DNA of 64,000 nucleotides from Pisolithus tinctorius (lineage: Eukaryota; Basidiomycota; Agaricomycetes; Boletales; Pisolithaceae), in assembly GCA_024663395.1 (NCBI GenBank), contig JANFAH010000003.1, positions 1,984,001-2,048,000 on the forward strand. Reading direction: 5' to 3'. This document shows, piece by piece, positions 21,587 through 37,352 of the stretch; within the stretch, counting starts at the first letter, position 1, and every line of letters starts with the position of its first letter. A program made the position numbers and the translations under genes. The notes beneath the pieces were generated by a model, which was given only the letters and a program-made list of their open reading frames with translations, was not told the origin of the DNA and did not search any database.

Positions 21587-23592
21587 TCACAATTTGGAGC
21601 CAAGGGGTTGCCAGTCAACACGTTCTACCTTCAGAAAAGGTGATTTTGTCTGTTCAAGTCATGGGAAAAACCTACCAGTTCCGGGGCAAGTTGATCAATT
21701 GTGCGGACACCAAGAGAAGTCATGGCAAACTTAATCTCCCGTTCCAAAATACGCACTAAATGAATGGCTCCAGCTTCTCCGTAGGCCTTCAATATCATCA
21801 ATGACTAAGGCCGACGACAATCAGCCATGATACGTACACTCTGTGCATAGAGAAAGGCGCGGCCGAGGCCAACCATCCTTGCTCCAAGACAAAGAGCTTT
21901 TAGGATGTCTGGGGTGCAAGTATGAACGACCGAACCGAAAACCATGAGACCATGCACATGCCTGTTCCACGACGGACACCTCCATCAATGTAAACTTCGG
22001 TCTTTGCAAACACGTCAGGGCGCTCGCAGCGGATCTTGTAAAGCACCTCCATGGGAGGTAGCGAACTTGCAACGTAAGAAAAACAACCTCACTTGGCCGA
22101 AATCCCTTACTAGTCAAGTTGACGGCCTGTGTGTTGAAACTGAGATGAGATCCTTGGATGAATGTTGTATCGTTCCATACCTCCATGGTTCGACAGCACA
22201 ATACCTTCGCATCCAGCCTCAACGGCAAGAACAGCATCTGCAACACATTGGATACCTGTGGACCTATCAGTACACCAGTACTGTCAAACGGATCAGCAAC
22301 TTCGCACCTTTAACGACAATAGGGAGTTTGGTAACACTTCTTATCCAAGGTATAGTCTAAAACAAATGTTCAGGAAACTTGTAAAGCATCGAAAACGTAG
22401 CTGACCTTTTCCCATGTCATGTCTAGATCATTATTGACAATCAAACCTCCAGCCGTGCCAAGCGTGCTGACGTCCCCTGACTTGTCTGCAGCATTTCCAC
22501 GCGTAATCTTGCCCTCATTTTCATATTCTTCAAGATAATGTGAAGCACGGGTATCCAGTTCGCGGTTTGAAGGCACAAGGGCATCAACTGTCAAGCAAAT
22601 CGCTTTGTAGCCTAGCTCCTCCACTTCTCTGATACGTCTTGCTGCAATGTCGTCATTCTTATGTTTATATAACTGGAATAATAATGGTTGTTCCGAGGAA
22701 CCTCGCGCTGCCGCGATTTGAGCGTAAGACAAGGAGGAATTCGACGAGACCATCTGCAAAATGCCAGACTTGTAGGCAGCCCGGGTGAGGTTAACTTCGC
22801 CTAATGGGTGCCCTAGACGAGCCAATGCCGACCCGCTGATATAAACTGGTATTGAAGATTTATATCCTAGCATGGTTGTCGATGGATCAACACCAGAAAC
22901 CGCTTTCATGACGCGCGGACGAAAGAAGAAGCGACTGAAGGCCCGTGCGTTTTCCACGCAACCTAGAACATGTTGATACGGGTGAAAATATCAGGGGGAA
23001 GCGCGCACTGATCGAATCATCAGCTGCAGAAGCGTAGTACGCCATTGCCTTGTAGGGAAGAATTTTCTTGGCTATCTCCTGAAGTATCGCAGGTAATGTT
23101 GAGACTCCGCACCCAGAGCATAGTGTGGGACCTACCTCAATGTCTTGGATATTAATCATCCGCCCCAGCGGCGGTTTGTTCTTGACAGCTTCCTCAACTC
23201 GAAGCTCATCTCGAGACTTTCCTTTGCTCTGGTTGGCAGCTCTAAGTTCCCGAATAGAAGCTTCGTCAAGGGTTCCCAGGTGTTTTTCACATGGAAGGTA
23301 CTTGTCCAAAGTATCGGACGGGTGAATTGGGACGAAAGCTGCGGTAGCGTCTTTCCCAGCGTAGTCCATAATCACTTGTGGTCCTCCGGGGTGGTTCTAA
23401 CCAATCAACTTGACCTTCAAGAAGTGAGCGAATGACTCACGAAAATGAAATCTGTCACATCATAGACCTTATTTCGTATGATAACCCAGCAGGAGCTGTC
23501 CGGAGTAAATTGAAACGGTTAAGGAAGAGGAGTGTATCTCCCTACCTGGTGGTGTTGCACTCGGCAACCTGTGCAAGTGTAAAGGTTGACAT
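21587..23592 (-). CDS. cytochrome b5-fused FMN dehydrogenase (L-lactate dehydrogenase, flavocytochrome b2 type)
   Basis: The start at 23592 gives MSTFTLAQVAECNTT. The exons 23546..23592, 23441..23495, 23136..23396, 23009..23078 and 22962 downward join cleanly; the joins below 22400 are less certain. A cytochrome b5 domain comes first (NHPGGPQVIMDYAGKDAT, haem His in HPGG and a second His in FVPIHPSD). The FMN-binding TIM barrel then follows (RFFFRPRVMKAVSGVDPSTTMLGYK, ALARLGHPLGE, SLSYAQIAAA, FQLYKHKND, AICLTVDA), with the active-site block SNHGGRQLD split by an intron near 22190, and VYIDGGVRRG plus LGLGRAFLYAQ-like segments near the end. The expected reaction is oxidation of L-lactate to pyruvate with electrons passed to cytochrome c. 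The b5 domain begins almost at the first Met, so the long mitochondrial presequence of yeast Cyb2 is missing; a cytosolic enzyme or a different 2-hydroxyacid substrate is possible. Confidence 0.9.
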
Positions 23593-23814
23593 GGTATCTT
23601 AGCGCCAGTGTCTGAAAGATCCTTTTGGCTAAGAAGGACACTGGGAACACGCGTTCGTGAGTGAACAACTCGGAGGGCCCACTCGACCCTGATCTGGGGT
23701 TAGGTGTAGCAGAAAGTCACGTGCACGCAGCTGTGAGTCGCGTTGTTTGTTCAACCGTCTTATTGTATACACCCTGGCCTACCTCAAGCAAGCCGACTTT
23801 CCCTCGTCACGCCG
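23593..23814. promoter_or_regulatory. shared intergenic promoter region, b2-type dehydrogenase / SAP protein
   Basis: The 222 bp lie between divergent start codons at 23592 (minus) and 23815 (plus). No distinctive motif was recognised. Confidence 0.5.
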
Positions 23815-25911
23815 ATGGGTCCGGTACCAGGTAGAGAAGCCTTGGAGGCTATGAAACGAACTGATATTCAGAAATTATGCAAAGTCAGCGAATTCTGGAT
23901 CTCGTTCCGTTTCGCTCAATGACCAACGGCATGCCACTCTTTAGGATTACGGTGTAAAGGCGAACCTCAAGACAGAGGCACTCATCGATCTTCTTCTGGA
24001 CGCTTCGAGGTGAGCTGCGCCGTTTTATCTGGGCCGTTCCGTCAACTCACCGATACCAGACCGCAACCCTCCCGCTCCAACCCACCGCAACCTCCAGAAC
24101 GGTCTACTTCCAGGATTTCCAGTCACTCGGGGATCCGCCGTGGTTCGTTGATCATCCACGGCGCTGGAAATGATATCATAGAGGAAGGCATTTCAAGTCC
24201 TGTGGAGGAAGTCAAGCCGCCGCCGCCTTCCCCTCGACAACTTCCTCGGACACGGAAAGCTAAGGAATCGCAGTACCGGCTCGGAGTCGGCCGTCCAGTA
24301 GTAGCCGGTGGAAGTGGAGCTCGTTCCATCACAAAATCAGTCAGCGTGTCGCGAAAATCGAAAAGGGGCAAGAGCAGTACATCCGTAAAGCCGTCAGAAG
24401 CAACCATCACAGAAGGTAATGCGACAGCAATTTTATGCGTCCCTCCTTCATTGAACGCTTCCAGAACCAGAAATGGAGTGTACATCTCCCTCTCCTTGTC
24501 AGTAGGCTCTACTCCTGCTATTCGAACACCATTCACTCTTAAATGTCACAGCGAAGAGATATACCAACAAAGATGATTCTGGTGTGACTACAAATGGTGG
24601 TCTGCAATCGGAACCGGTCGTTTCGAATGAACTTGTGCAGTCTGCAGTCGCAAAAGCCGTAAGTGCATAAGAAGCTCGCATTTCATTCGTTTTCCTTAGG
24701 CACCATTTCTTACTAGCTTGCTCCCGTCCAAAAAGAACTCGAACTTCAGAAGACTCAGTTGTCCGAACTCAAGGATAAAGTGTCCGGCATGATCGCCTCC
24801 TTCGAAATTCGCATTCGTGACCTCACATCCGAAATACGTGACCTTCGTGCAAAGGCGGTGGGTGCGACCGCAGACACACGGGATGCTGGCCCATCTGCGC
24901 GAATTCCTCAGCCCCCCTCAACGCCAAAACGCGTTTGGACCCCTCATCGGTCGTAGTAAGCCAAGTTTTCGAAGCTGTATATAGTGCTAACCGCGGCATA
25001 GCTTTGCTTTCGGTGAAAAGGGTGGTCCTTCAGAGCTTTTGAGCGATTCCTCTGATCGCGGTGCGCATGCGCACTCTGAAGTGGGATCTGGTCTCAATGT
25101 GAAACCCGCTCAAAGTGGTGTTCTTCTCCCGGGGTTCGCACAATCGACACTCGGGAAGCGTGCCCGGGACTCGACTTCAGAGGAAGACGCGGAATTACGT
25201 GGGCCTGCGGGCTCCGCTGAAACCGAGCTCGAGATCCGCATTGGTCGCTCCGCATCAAAACGCGCGAAATCACATACAGATGACAGTGAAGATGTGCGAA
25301 CAACACAGCAGAGACAGTCCCAACCCCTTTCCTGTATAGGAGAAATCGATGAAGTTCCCGAGCTTGAACCTACGATTAAATCCCTTCCAGAACTCTCCTG
25401 TGGACCTTCATCGCCGCCTCCCACGAATGTGCCAGCCGCGAGCTCCGACCAGTCCGACAGCCAGAACGCGTTTCATTTTAACTTTCTTCCTACTACATCC
25501 ACACCAACTTATGCCGCATTTCCGCTTTCAATGGGAATGTTCCCACTTCCAGAACGCCCTATATCGCCTTCCCCTGCAAGCAATGCGGAACGGGGTCAAG
25601 TGGAGGGCTTTGGATCTTCCACCGTTCCACAGGCGAGTTCGCGATCAAGTAGTGGGCGAGGTGTTTCGGGCGACTCTCAGATGTATACAGAAGCGAGTGG
25701 ATCTGGGGGTGTTCGAAGAGTGCCGTCAAGCAATGAGGTAGCAACGGGGCTCGGGCTGACGGTCATCAAGACTTCGGCAACCGACCCGGAGACCCCTGCA
25801 CCACCGGCCAAACGCACCATGTATGGCACAGAGTTGGAGGCTGATACGCGATTCGGTGACTTTGGCGTAGAGGGCGTTGCGTCTGGTTTTTGGGCTAAAA
25901 GCAGATTTTGA
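23815..25911 (+). CDS. SAP-domain nuclear protein, function unknown
   Basis: Six exons (23815..23883, 23945..24009, 24060..24415, 24552..24658, 24717..24955, 25002..25911) join in frame to 581 residues. The N-terminal 40 residues form a SAP-like helix-extended loop-helix (ALEAMKRTDIQKLCKDYGVKAN, then LKTEALIDLLLD), a motif that binds AT-rich DNA or RNA. After a basic Ser-rich region (KSVSVSRKSKRGKSS) comes a predicted coiled coil (APVQKELELQKTQLSELKD through IRDLTSEIRDLRAKA). The long C-terminal half is Ser/Pro-rich and disordered-looking, with a potential nuclear localisation signal GKRARDSTSEED and SKRAKSH. In exon 5 the acceptor is TTACTAG at 24716; the earlier TTCCTTAG would shift the frame. 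No enzymatic domain is seen. It is divergent from the b2-type dehydrogenase. Confidence 0.85.
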
Positions 25912-26398
25912 CAGATGTAGGATTACCAGTGTATTCTAATTAGTGTAGACCCAGCGTACGTGTGCCTGCGTACTTCCGTAGATCCACACCTCTTCGCTTC
26001 TACTGATAAGGTTTTCTGTGTCTTTTATGTGATTCATAACGAACAGCATTTTTGTCATCTGAAGGAAAGTTTTCTCGAAGCGAGCCTTCCACTCTCCAAA
26101 TCGGAAGTCCGCATATCTGACCCTCTATTACAGAGAATGGAGCAGTTCCCTGCAGCGGATGGGACTAAATACTTACCACATCTGATCAACTCTGGAGGTT
26201 CAGCAGCTTCTACTGTCATCTACACAAATACGTGTTAACTTTAGTGTGAGCAGTAGATGAGATTATGTGGTGTCCATCGTGTGTCCCATGGTTCGTACAT
26301 CGCGGGAGATAGTAAATATTGCATGATAACAGATAACAATAGCAAAATTAAGTTATGCACCCAATAAATATGTCAACAGCGATTGCTGTCGACTCTCC
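25912..26398. other. spacer between convergent genes
   Basis: The 487 bp separate the stop codons of the SAP protein and the MAP kinase and should hold both 3' untranslated regions. A 92-codon plus frame at 25960-26238 has no recognisable motif. Confidence 0.5.
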
Positions 26399-28035
<1,637 letters not shown>

Positions 28036-29026
28036 CTTAGGCAGAGCAAAGGGAGGAAAGTCAAGTGTAGTGCAAATTCGTGGACACACCTGATGCTATA
28101 TAATATATCAGGAATGGTGTTCTGGTATAGACAACCAGAGGCTGAAATCTTTGATGTGATGATGGACAAGAAGGTAACGGGCAGTGCCTGGTGTCTGAGT
28201 AGCCCTCTGCATCGCCTGTCGATCCACAAACTGAGCACATACGAACAGTACCGCTTCTTCCCGGAATGCCATGCGAACGTACCAGTGACGATGCGGGCAG
28301 CGGGGGCAGTGACAGGGGCATATTAATGATTGTTAGGGACACTAGGTGTCAACAATTTGGTTTGATGGAAGTGTCCACTGCGAATGGTAAGCTCTGATTT
28401 GTGGTTGGACACCCCTGCAGACATGGTAATATGTAGGTCTCTGAGAAAGTTTCCTGTTAGCGTTCGAGGTTACTTGCATACGGTTAAGTATTTGATCGGA
28501 TCAATCTGATGGGAAATTGGCCACTCCATCACTGTAGTCGATATTTTGCCTGTATACTACTTATCAGTAGTAGACACGTGGGACTGGGCTTCTCAGACAC
28601 TGCTGTGCTCCAATGTGGGACTGTGATGTATGATACGTCAAGCCGGATCAAAGGTAACCCAGCCCTAATTATCATGCTATGAGGTGGCTCATCGCCCTCT
28701 GATCAGTCCCTCACATCCCGCATTAAAAACCTGTGAGTGCAAATCTGTATTTATATAGATACTGCCGTGAGCAAAACTGTATAAACATGTGCCAAGACGC
28801 GCTCCCGCCAAGTGCAACGTCCCATGCAGTGAGCCGGTGAATGCATGGACCCAATAGAATGGCTGTACTGGATATGGCGTCTTTGAGGCTACGGTGGAAC
28901 ATGTCAGTCGTGCATCCTGCGTACTGCGAGGTTTTTCGAGATCAGTCAGGACCAGTGATGCCGCCCTTGTACAGGACAAGAAAAAAACCTTGGAGGCTGA
29001 GTTGGACAACATGCGTACACCCGCCT
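28036..29026. other. gene-free stretch upstream of the MAP kinase
   Basis: About 1 kb between the MAP kinase start and the Cbf5 stop. Frames at 28061-28342 (-) and 28689-29030 (-) show no recognisable motif and I leave them uncalled. The MAP kinase promoter must lie in the left part. Confidence 0.5.
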
Positions 29027-30805
<1,779 letters not shown>

Positions 30806-30982
30806 TTTTTTGTGGACGACGACAAGGCGAACGCCCCGATCAGTCGACTACCACCGTGGGAATTTCGATGACATAATACACAGAGGGCGTGAGAATGCCA
30901 CTGTACAGTTAATATCCCGTCGATCATCCCTCCCCCGACGGGCCTCTATCGTAGTTCCAAGTCACTTCTACCGTTTTTCACC
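30806..30982. promoter_or_regulatory. shared intergenic promoter region, Cbf5 / eL22
   Basis: 177 bp lie between the divergent start codons at 30805 and 30983. Both genes serve ribosome production, so co-regulation from this segment is plausible. The part next to eL22 is pyrimidine-rich (ttctaccgtttttcacc), common at ribosomal protein gene starts. Confidence 0.5.
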
Positions 30983-31554
30983 ATGGTCAGTTCGGGCGAT
31001 GCTTTGCTGAGCTACCTTCTCAGTAGGCTAATGCCTCTCGAATGTAGCCTAAAGCTGCGGCTGCCAAGACCCCCACAACCAAGAACAAATTCGTGATCGA
31101 CTACTCGCGTCCTGCCGCTCAGGGCGTGTTCGACGGTGCAGACTTTGAAAAATACCTTCATGATCGCATTAAGGTGGAAAACAAGGCCGGTCAGCTAGGA
31201 GACAAGGTTAAAATTGCTCGAGATTGTGAGAGCCTCATCCCATTCCTTTTAAGTTTGTTGACAGTGCTCCACAGCCAGCAACAAAATCACCATTAGCGCC
31301 AATATCCCTTTCTCAAAACGGTATCTTAAATACCTGACGAAAAAGTTCTTGAAGAAGAACGCACTGCGGGACTGGCTACGGTATTTAGTCCGCTCTGTTG
31401 TGACGCTACCCATCAACCCTAATTGACTGATAGAGTGGTTGCGTCATCGAAGGACGTATATCAGCTCCGCTTTTACAATATTGCGTAAGTTCTTCTCTCC
31501 TTCGCTCGGACTGTGCTTACTTTGGATGATTACAGTCATGAAGAAGAGGAGTAA
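30983..31554 (+). CDS. 60S ribosomal protein eL22
   Basis: Five exons (30983..30985, 31048..31225, 31275..31380, 31434..31484, 31536..31554) join to 118 residues. The first exon is the start codon alone; the 62-bp intron that follows ends at TGTAG. The protein begins [13 protein letters not shown], then [73 protein letters not shown] and ends in the acidic HEEEE tail typical of eL22. It is a structural protein of the large ribosomal subunit. Length is slightly short of the roughly 125 residues usual in the family, from a trimmed acidic tail. Confidence 0.96.
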
Positions 31555-31699
31555 GACTGATGTTGCCTCGCCCGCATGTACTTAGCAGTGATGCATATCC
31601 ACTAAGAATACATACTCAGCCAGATACCTGGTCTGTTAAACACATTTCCTACTTAGGGTAGCTCTAGTCTACTCATTGATCCGACCAGATGCATGAAAG
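31555..31699. other. 3' junction of convergent eL22 and DHX29-like genes
   Basis: Only 145 bp separate the stop codons of eL22 (31554) and the helicase (31700), so their 3' untranslated regions probably overlap as antisense transcripts. Confidence 0.5.
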
Positions 31700-34600
31700 T
31701 CAGTGGATAAACTTGATATTCCCCCCGGTAGCATTTTGACACCCTTCTTTGGGTCCGCTGAGTGCAACCATGGCGAGTTCGTACCATCGAGATTGAAGTG
31801 CTGTTAACGGCTTCCCTTGAAATCTTCGTGCTAAGATGTTCTGCAACTGCCTGCGTAGAATTTTTATTGCGACGTTCGCCTTAGGTGTTATGCGATATCT
31901 AATTTTCCGGTCCACAATGGCAGAGTCGGATATGAGCTGTGCAATCACTTTTGAACTTCTGCGCGATTGCAAGGGTGGATACACTTACCTTAAATTCGCA
32001 ATCCCCACATCCCAACAAGATGGCAAGATCATCCACAGGCGCAGTCTCCCGGGCATAGAACTTTTTCGAGTGCCTATGAAGTCACTGAGATGGTGTAATG
32101 CGCGGATGATCCGGCATCACTCACATCAAGGCGTAATACACAATGTGATTGGCACTCAATTCCCTGGGTTGCTTCCGGAAATTCACCGACGAAGGGTGGA
32201 AGGAGTATGCTTGGTTGTTCGTTATGGTACACATTTGGCCCGTAGTGGCATCAGTCGAAAGAAGTTTTGGAAACAAGCCCGCTACGACCGCAGCATTGAT
32301 TATCGAAAGACTATTGCTGTTGCTGTTCAAATCAGTTGGAATGGCCACGAAACGAGGTTTATATGAGTTATTACGGCCGAAACGAGCCCTTTCTTTCAAT
32401 TGAGCCATGAAGCATAAGCCGGGATGTTTATAAATCATACGCACCGATTAAGTTCCCTCATAACCCCAGGGTCTACGTCAATGAACGACGAGTCAACGAG
32501 GTAACTCAAAAAGAAAAGAGTGTTACACGCGGAAAGAACGGTTCACGAGCATAACTGACCCAAATAACTGTTGGCGCAGCTCCTCGATTTGTAGGAGGTT
32601 TTCGTAGCTGAGGAAATTTTGTCGACAATACTTGCGAGCGAATCCTGGATTGTGACAAGCCCTGCGCCAACTTGAAAACGCGTTGTAGATTGTGAGGAAG
32701 TCTGAGTTGTCTGGGTTTTCCAGTGACTTTAAGCCCGAAAGGAAATCTTCGAAGCAGAAAAAAACTATTACATAGTTGAAATGAGTCTTTCGCCCTATTG
32801 GCTTCATGTTCAAACCCTAAGGGTTTCACGAATAGTGATCGCGAGTTAAGGGCGGCCGCAATCGTTAACGCCGGGTCCAAACATCGGAAGATGACAGCTA
32901 TCAGGAGGAATTTTCCAAGGTATACATCTGAAGGAAGGGCACTCAGCAAGCGACCCATCGGAGTAATGTCTTCCGTCATTGTGAGAGCTTTCGCCTTGGA
33001 ATTATGAGTTTACAATCGTGCCAAGTTCGGGTTAGACCGGTACCTCCACCAATGCAGATATGGCCCTGCGAATGTTGGCTGGAGTGGGTGGGTCGAGAGC
33101 ACCGCACAGAACACCTTCGATTGAATCGCCCAAGTTCACCTTTAGGGTCTTGATGCGCAGGGCAATGTCAGACAGACTTAGTCGCATAATCTCCGGTAAC
33201 GGACGCTCAGCGAGCTGCGAAAGAAACGTTGACACGATACGTAGATATCGACGTTGCTTCAAGGCACCCTTACCAACGTGTCATGACGAAACCTCGTGAA
33301 CAGGTGGAAACAAAGACCACGCTGTAGTCGACCAGCTCTACCTCTTCTTTGAGCAGCATTGCTTCTGGCGACGAAATTGTCGACCAGACGACTCAACTGA
33401 CGCTTTTCATCAAACCTGTAGCATGTATGTCTGAGTGAAGAAATTCAAGAAAGTGGAGGTAACACAAACATCATTTCTCTATGCTTCCCACTGTCAATAA
33501 CGCATGTTATGTCAGGAATTGTGATGCCCGTCTCCGCAATATTTGTCGCTGGGTGCGAGGTATTAGTACAATGGACAACTGGGTAAAGTCATTTACCGAT
33601 GACAATCTTCCTAACTCCAGTGGGCAGCATGTCAAAAACCGCGTGCTGATCGTCCGTAGAGATTGTTGAGTGCAAAGGATATATACGGAACAACTCTTCG
33701 TTCCTAAATAATTCATGTTCTGAGAGGAGCTCGCTCATGCGGCGAATTTCAGCCAGGCCGGGCATAAATATCAACACTGCACTAGAGTAGGCGCTGATCG
33801 CCTCGTCCTTGAAACATAGATGTTCGAGAAGACGAACGATAAGTTCGTAGGGAATGAAGCGTTCGTCGATGAGCTTCATCGTGGCCAGCGTCCCGGCGGA
33901 ATAGGACTTGTCGAGTTTGGTAGATGTTGCAGTACGCTCTTCGTTAACCACGGTTCTTTCGTCGTCGTCGTCATCTCCTGCGACCAATGTGGTACTCTCT
34001 TCCCAATCTACGCGAGTTTTGTTTTTGTGAGAGTTGCCAAACACTAAAGAAAGAGGTGTGTAACATTGTAGACTCGCTCGAGACAACTTACGCCGTTTTG
34101 CATAAGGTGAATCTTCCGCTATTGACCAACCCGTACGTTCCACTGCGTCTTCCATGAAAAACACGTCCACAGGGAAGGTGCGACCCGGAACGTGCAGTAC
34201 AGGGCAACCTCCGAAATAATCGGAGAACTTGTTAGCGTCTAGCGTTGCAGACATGAGTATGATCCTATCGTTATGTTAATTCACGATGGGTAAGAAAATC
34301 AGTATCATAGTCACCTTAGGTCGGGCTTCGACTGTGCTAAAGATTTAAGCACCATAAGCAAGAAATCTGATTCGATGGTACGTTCATGAACCTCATCGAT
34401 TATGATGTGCTGTTGTGTCTCGTTCACATTGAGAATTGCAAGAAGACTGAATCTCGCACCGTAATCTCGTCAAAGGCGGTGCTGGGGGTGAGACCACTGG
34501 GCCCACCTTCCAGCATTCTTAAGGCGACGCCTGTGGTCACATAAGCCAGTCTTGTGTTCCTCGTTGTGCGGTTCTCAAGGCGAATGGCATATCCTACCAG

Positions 34601-37055
34601 TGAACTTGGTGTGCCAACTATGCCAGGGGGATCACCTAATTCTCGCGAAACGCGTTGAGCAAGCGACACCGCTGATATACGACGGGGTTCCGTGCAATAA
34701 ATTTTACACTGCTTCCCGCGCCCTAAATGATCCTCGAGTATAAATGCTGGGACTTGGGTGGACTTCCCACTGAGTATTGCTTTAACCTAGCGGTATAACC
34801 AACAGAATCCAATGCCTTACCAGCCAGTTTCACCGCACAGTACAAGAATCCGCGACCGCTCCAGAGTTGCGAGTATCTGCTTGCGGAACTTTGCAATGGG
34901 CAACAATTCACGATGAGCCTACGGAAATGTGAGTATTCTTTATGCTCGGCGATAAAGATTCCCTCACAAGCATTTCTTGGTAGGCAGGGCGCTTCTGGCG
35001 CGCTTCGAAATCTGCGATCAACTTATCTGGTACTACTTCGAGATTTTGCCGGACAGGCGACCCAGATCTAGCACTCCTGTTGTCGGTGCCAACTTTTGGG
35101 CCAGTTTCGCTGGGCTGTGGGAGTCAAAAGAAATACAGAGTGATGTACCTTTTGCACTCACTAGGTCCCTTGGAACCTTTTTCTCCGCAATATTCTGCAG
35201 CTTAGTCCAAATGCTGCGATTGATACAATCATTCGTATTCTTCCAGGTAGCGTCCAACTCATCCCAGAGATTTCTAAACGCAGGTGGGAAGAACCGATAC
35301 GAAGTGAATCCTACCGGCCGTGCAGTTTGTGATCCAACGGCAAATCCTTCCGCCTTTGAGAATATCAAGGCATGCAGAGCAACTGTGGTAATGTACTGCT
35401 GCGCCTGAGACTCGTCGTGGCAGGCAACGTCTTCCATTGTCCACTCATCCACTCCCTTCCAGGGCCATAACACGCGAACCCTAGCACGCTTGGCCCTACT
35501 CAACCCCGATATGATATTGAATTCTACCGTTGCAAAGCGATCAATTGTAGAGACGTATTCCACGAGGGCTGAATTCGGTAGCTTGGTTGACCCATGCTTG
35601 GAAAATGACATATCTTTGATACGGACCGTGTTGCCCTTCGTGTCTTGGGTCTCGGCTGGGATGGCTTCCAGGAGTTCTAGTAGGCCCCCAGACGATTCGT
35701 CGCCTTCATCGAAGAAGTCCGGCTCGGAGTTGGGTTCAGGCGCTTTGGTGGGCGTGCCAGGGGACAGGACTCTCCTAGGGTGCTCTGACCTCCGAGGGGG
35801 AAGAAAACCCCGTAATTTGTCCTGCAGCATTTGGGAGTTCGCTTTCTTAAGTTCTGCCTGATACAGACTCTCGGCATCTTTCTCGTCGAAAAAGTAATGT
35901 CCTTTCGCTTCTCGGAGTTTATCCTCCAACTGTGCCACCATACTCACGTTTTGGCCAATCCTACGAATATTAATAATTTGCAACTTGATACGGGCATAGG
36001 CAACATTAGGATCTTCGGGTTCGGGAGAACTGCACGCCAAAGCACTGGCATCAAAGTCACTACTAGCGTTTGTTGGTGTGCTCGTTCGTTGCCTATCCAA
36101 GAGCATGTCATCGAGGGACGGAGAGGACGCCGCACCCGTATCCGACTTCGCAGATATCTGGGAACAATGAATGTCACGGGTAGTGTCGGAGGGAACCTGA
36201 ACACCCTGGACATCTTGAGGAGTTCTACTTGGGTCTCCCCTTTTCGCATGTGACAAAGTTGTGTCTTCATTCCATGCACAGGTTCGTGTCAGTCTTTGCT
36301 GGTTATAGTCGAGATGACGCACCATTCTCCAGTTCGGCGTCGGAACAGTGGACATACAGCTAGAAGTCGTGTTGGCATGATAGATAAGCGACAGAGGGAA
36401 CGAACTAACCCATTCACAGGCTTGGTCAAGGTCGACACCTTGGATAATATGCAGACACTGTTCGACCTTATCCTCTGCAAAACCGAGCCTTCGCAATATC
36501 CCGTATGTGACGGCCGCACGAGCCGCGACCTTCTCTACAGGTTCGTCGAGATACTTCCGTACTGCTCAGTCGGAGCGCTAATTAAATGAAGGAAAAGCAT
36601 GCAAACACAATGGACAGAACCTTCTAGGGCTTCTTCTTCCTGGTGCAACTGAAAAATCTGATCTACAAGTGCGGGATCAACTGATAAAGATAAAAATGTT
36701 CTCGAGTACCGTCGATCAGCTTCGATGGCCTACCAAGGCCACAGTGAACATAGGAAACTTTGACGCAGCAGTTCGAAGGGATGATCACCTTGATCGTCTT
36801 TGATATGTCCTTCTCTACCTTATCCTGATATTTATCGAGTAGATTTTGTACTTGTTGCTGCTCAACGACCTGAGTGTTGGGCTCATTTTGAGCGGTATCC
36901 TCAGTGGAACTCGGTCGGCTCTCTGGACATTCTGACACTTGGCAACAGTCTGACGTTGATGGTGCGGTCTCCGTAATGTCAGCTTTCTTGGGCACCGATG
37001 TAGTTGCGAACCCGCGGGCAACAGCCTTCAATTGCGTCTTCTTTTTCTTGGCCAT
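31700..37055 (-). CDS. DEAH-box RNA helicase, DHX29-like
   Basis: A large multi-exon gene starting MAKKKKTQLKAVARGFATTSVPKK at 37055, the beginning usual for the fungal DHX29/Ucp12 group. It is followed by a region with an UBA-like stretch (MRRLGFAEDKVEQCLHII near 36496) and a 487-codon exon with an RWD-like middle part. Helicase motifs read on the minus strand: GETGCGKSTQVPAF (Walker A, split by an intron near 34800-34745), TEPRRISAVSLAQRVS, TTGVALRMLEGG, DEVHERT (motif II near 34395), MSATLDANKFSDYFGG, the domain-2 and HA2 parts down to about 32506, and an OB-fold tail with SFHPSSVNFR. The final exon ends KGGNIKF-like sequence at 31700. DHX29 binds the 40S subunit and helps scanning through structured 5' leaders. 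Exon joins between 34.3 and 31.7 kb were not all worked out. Confidence 0.9.
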
Positions 37056-37352
37056 TCGTATAATTGTTGTCCAGGAGTCGTTGCTCACAATCGTCGGGTG
37101 TATGACAAGCACCCTGATTGGAGGGTATTAGCGACTGAATACGAACCTATTGTAAGCGGTAGTATCAAATAATTGTACGAAGACTTAGGGCTGGCCCTCG
37201 GCGGCACATTTGGAACACCAACCAAATATTAATGCAAAAGCTTGATGCAAAATGATGGAAAGAACTATAAAGCTTTACATGGTGTATCTAAACTTACTCT
37301 ACATCTACGGGCCCGTAGAGATGCAAATAATGAATGAAACAACAAGGAAAAT

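Noticed and set aside
28061..28342. 93-codon minus frame upstream of the MAP kinase
   Set aside because: Cys/Ser-rich without a domain match, no clear splice partners, and in the expected promoter region.
31836..32366. 176-codon plus-strand frame
   Set aside because: It lies antisense to the DHX29-like helicase C-terminal exons (SFHPSSVNFR region), which have clear homology.
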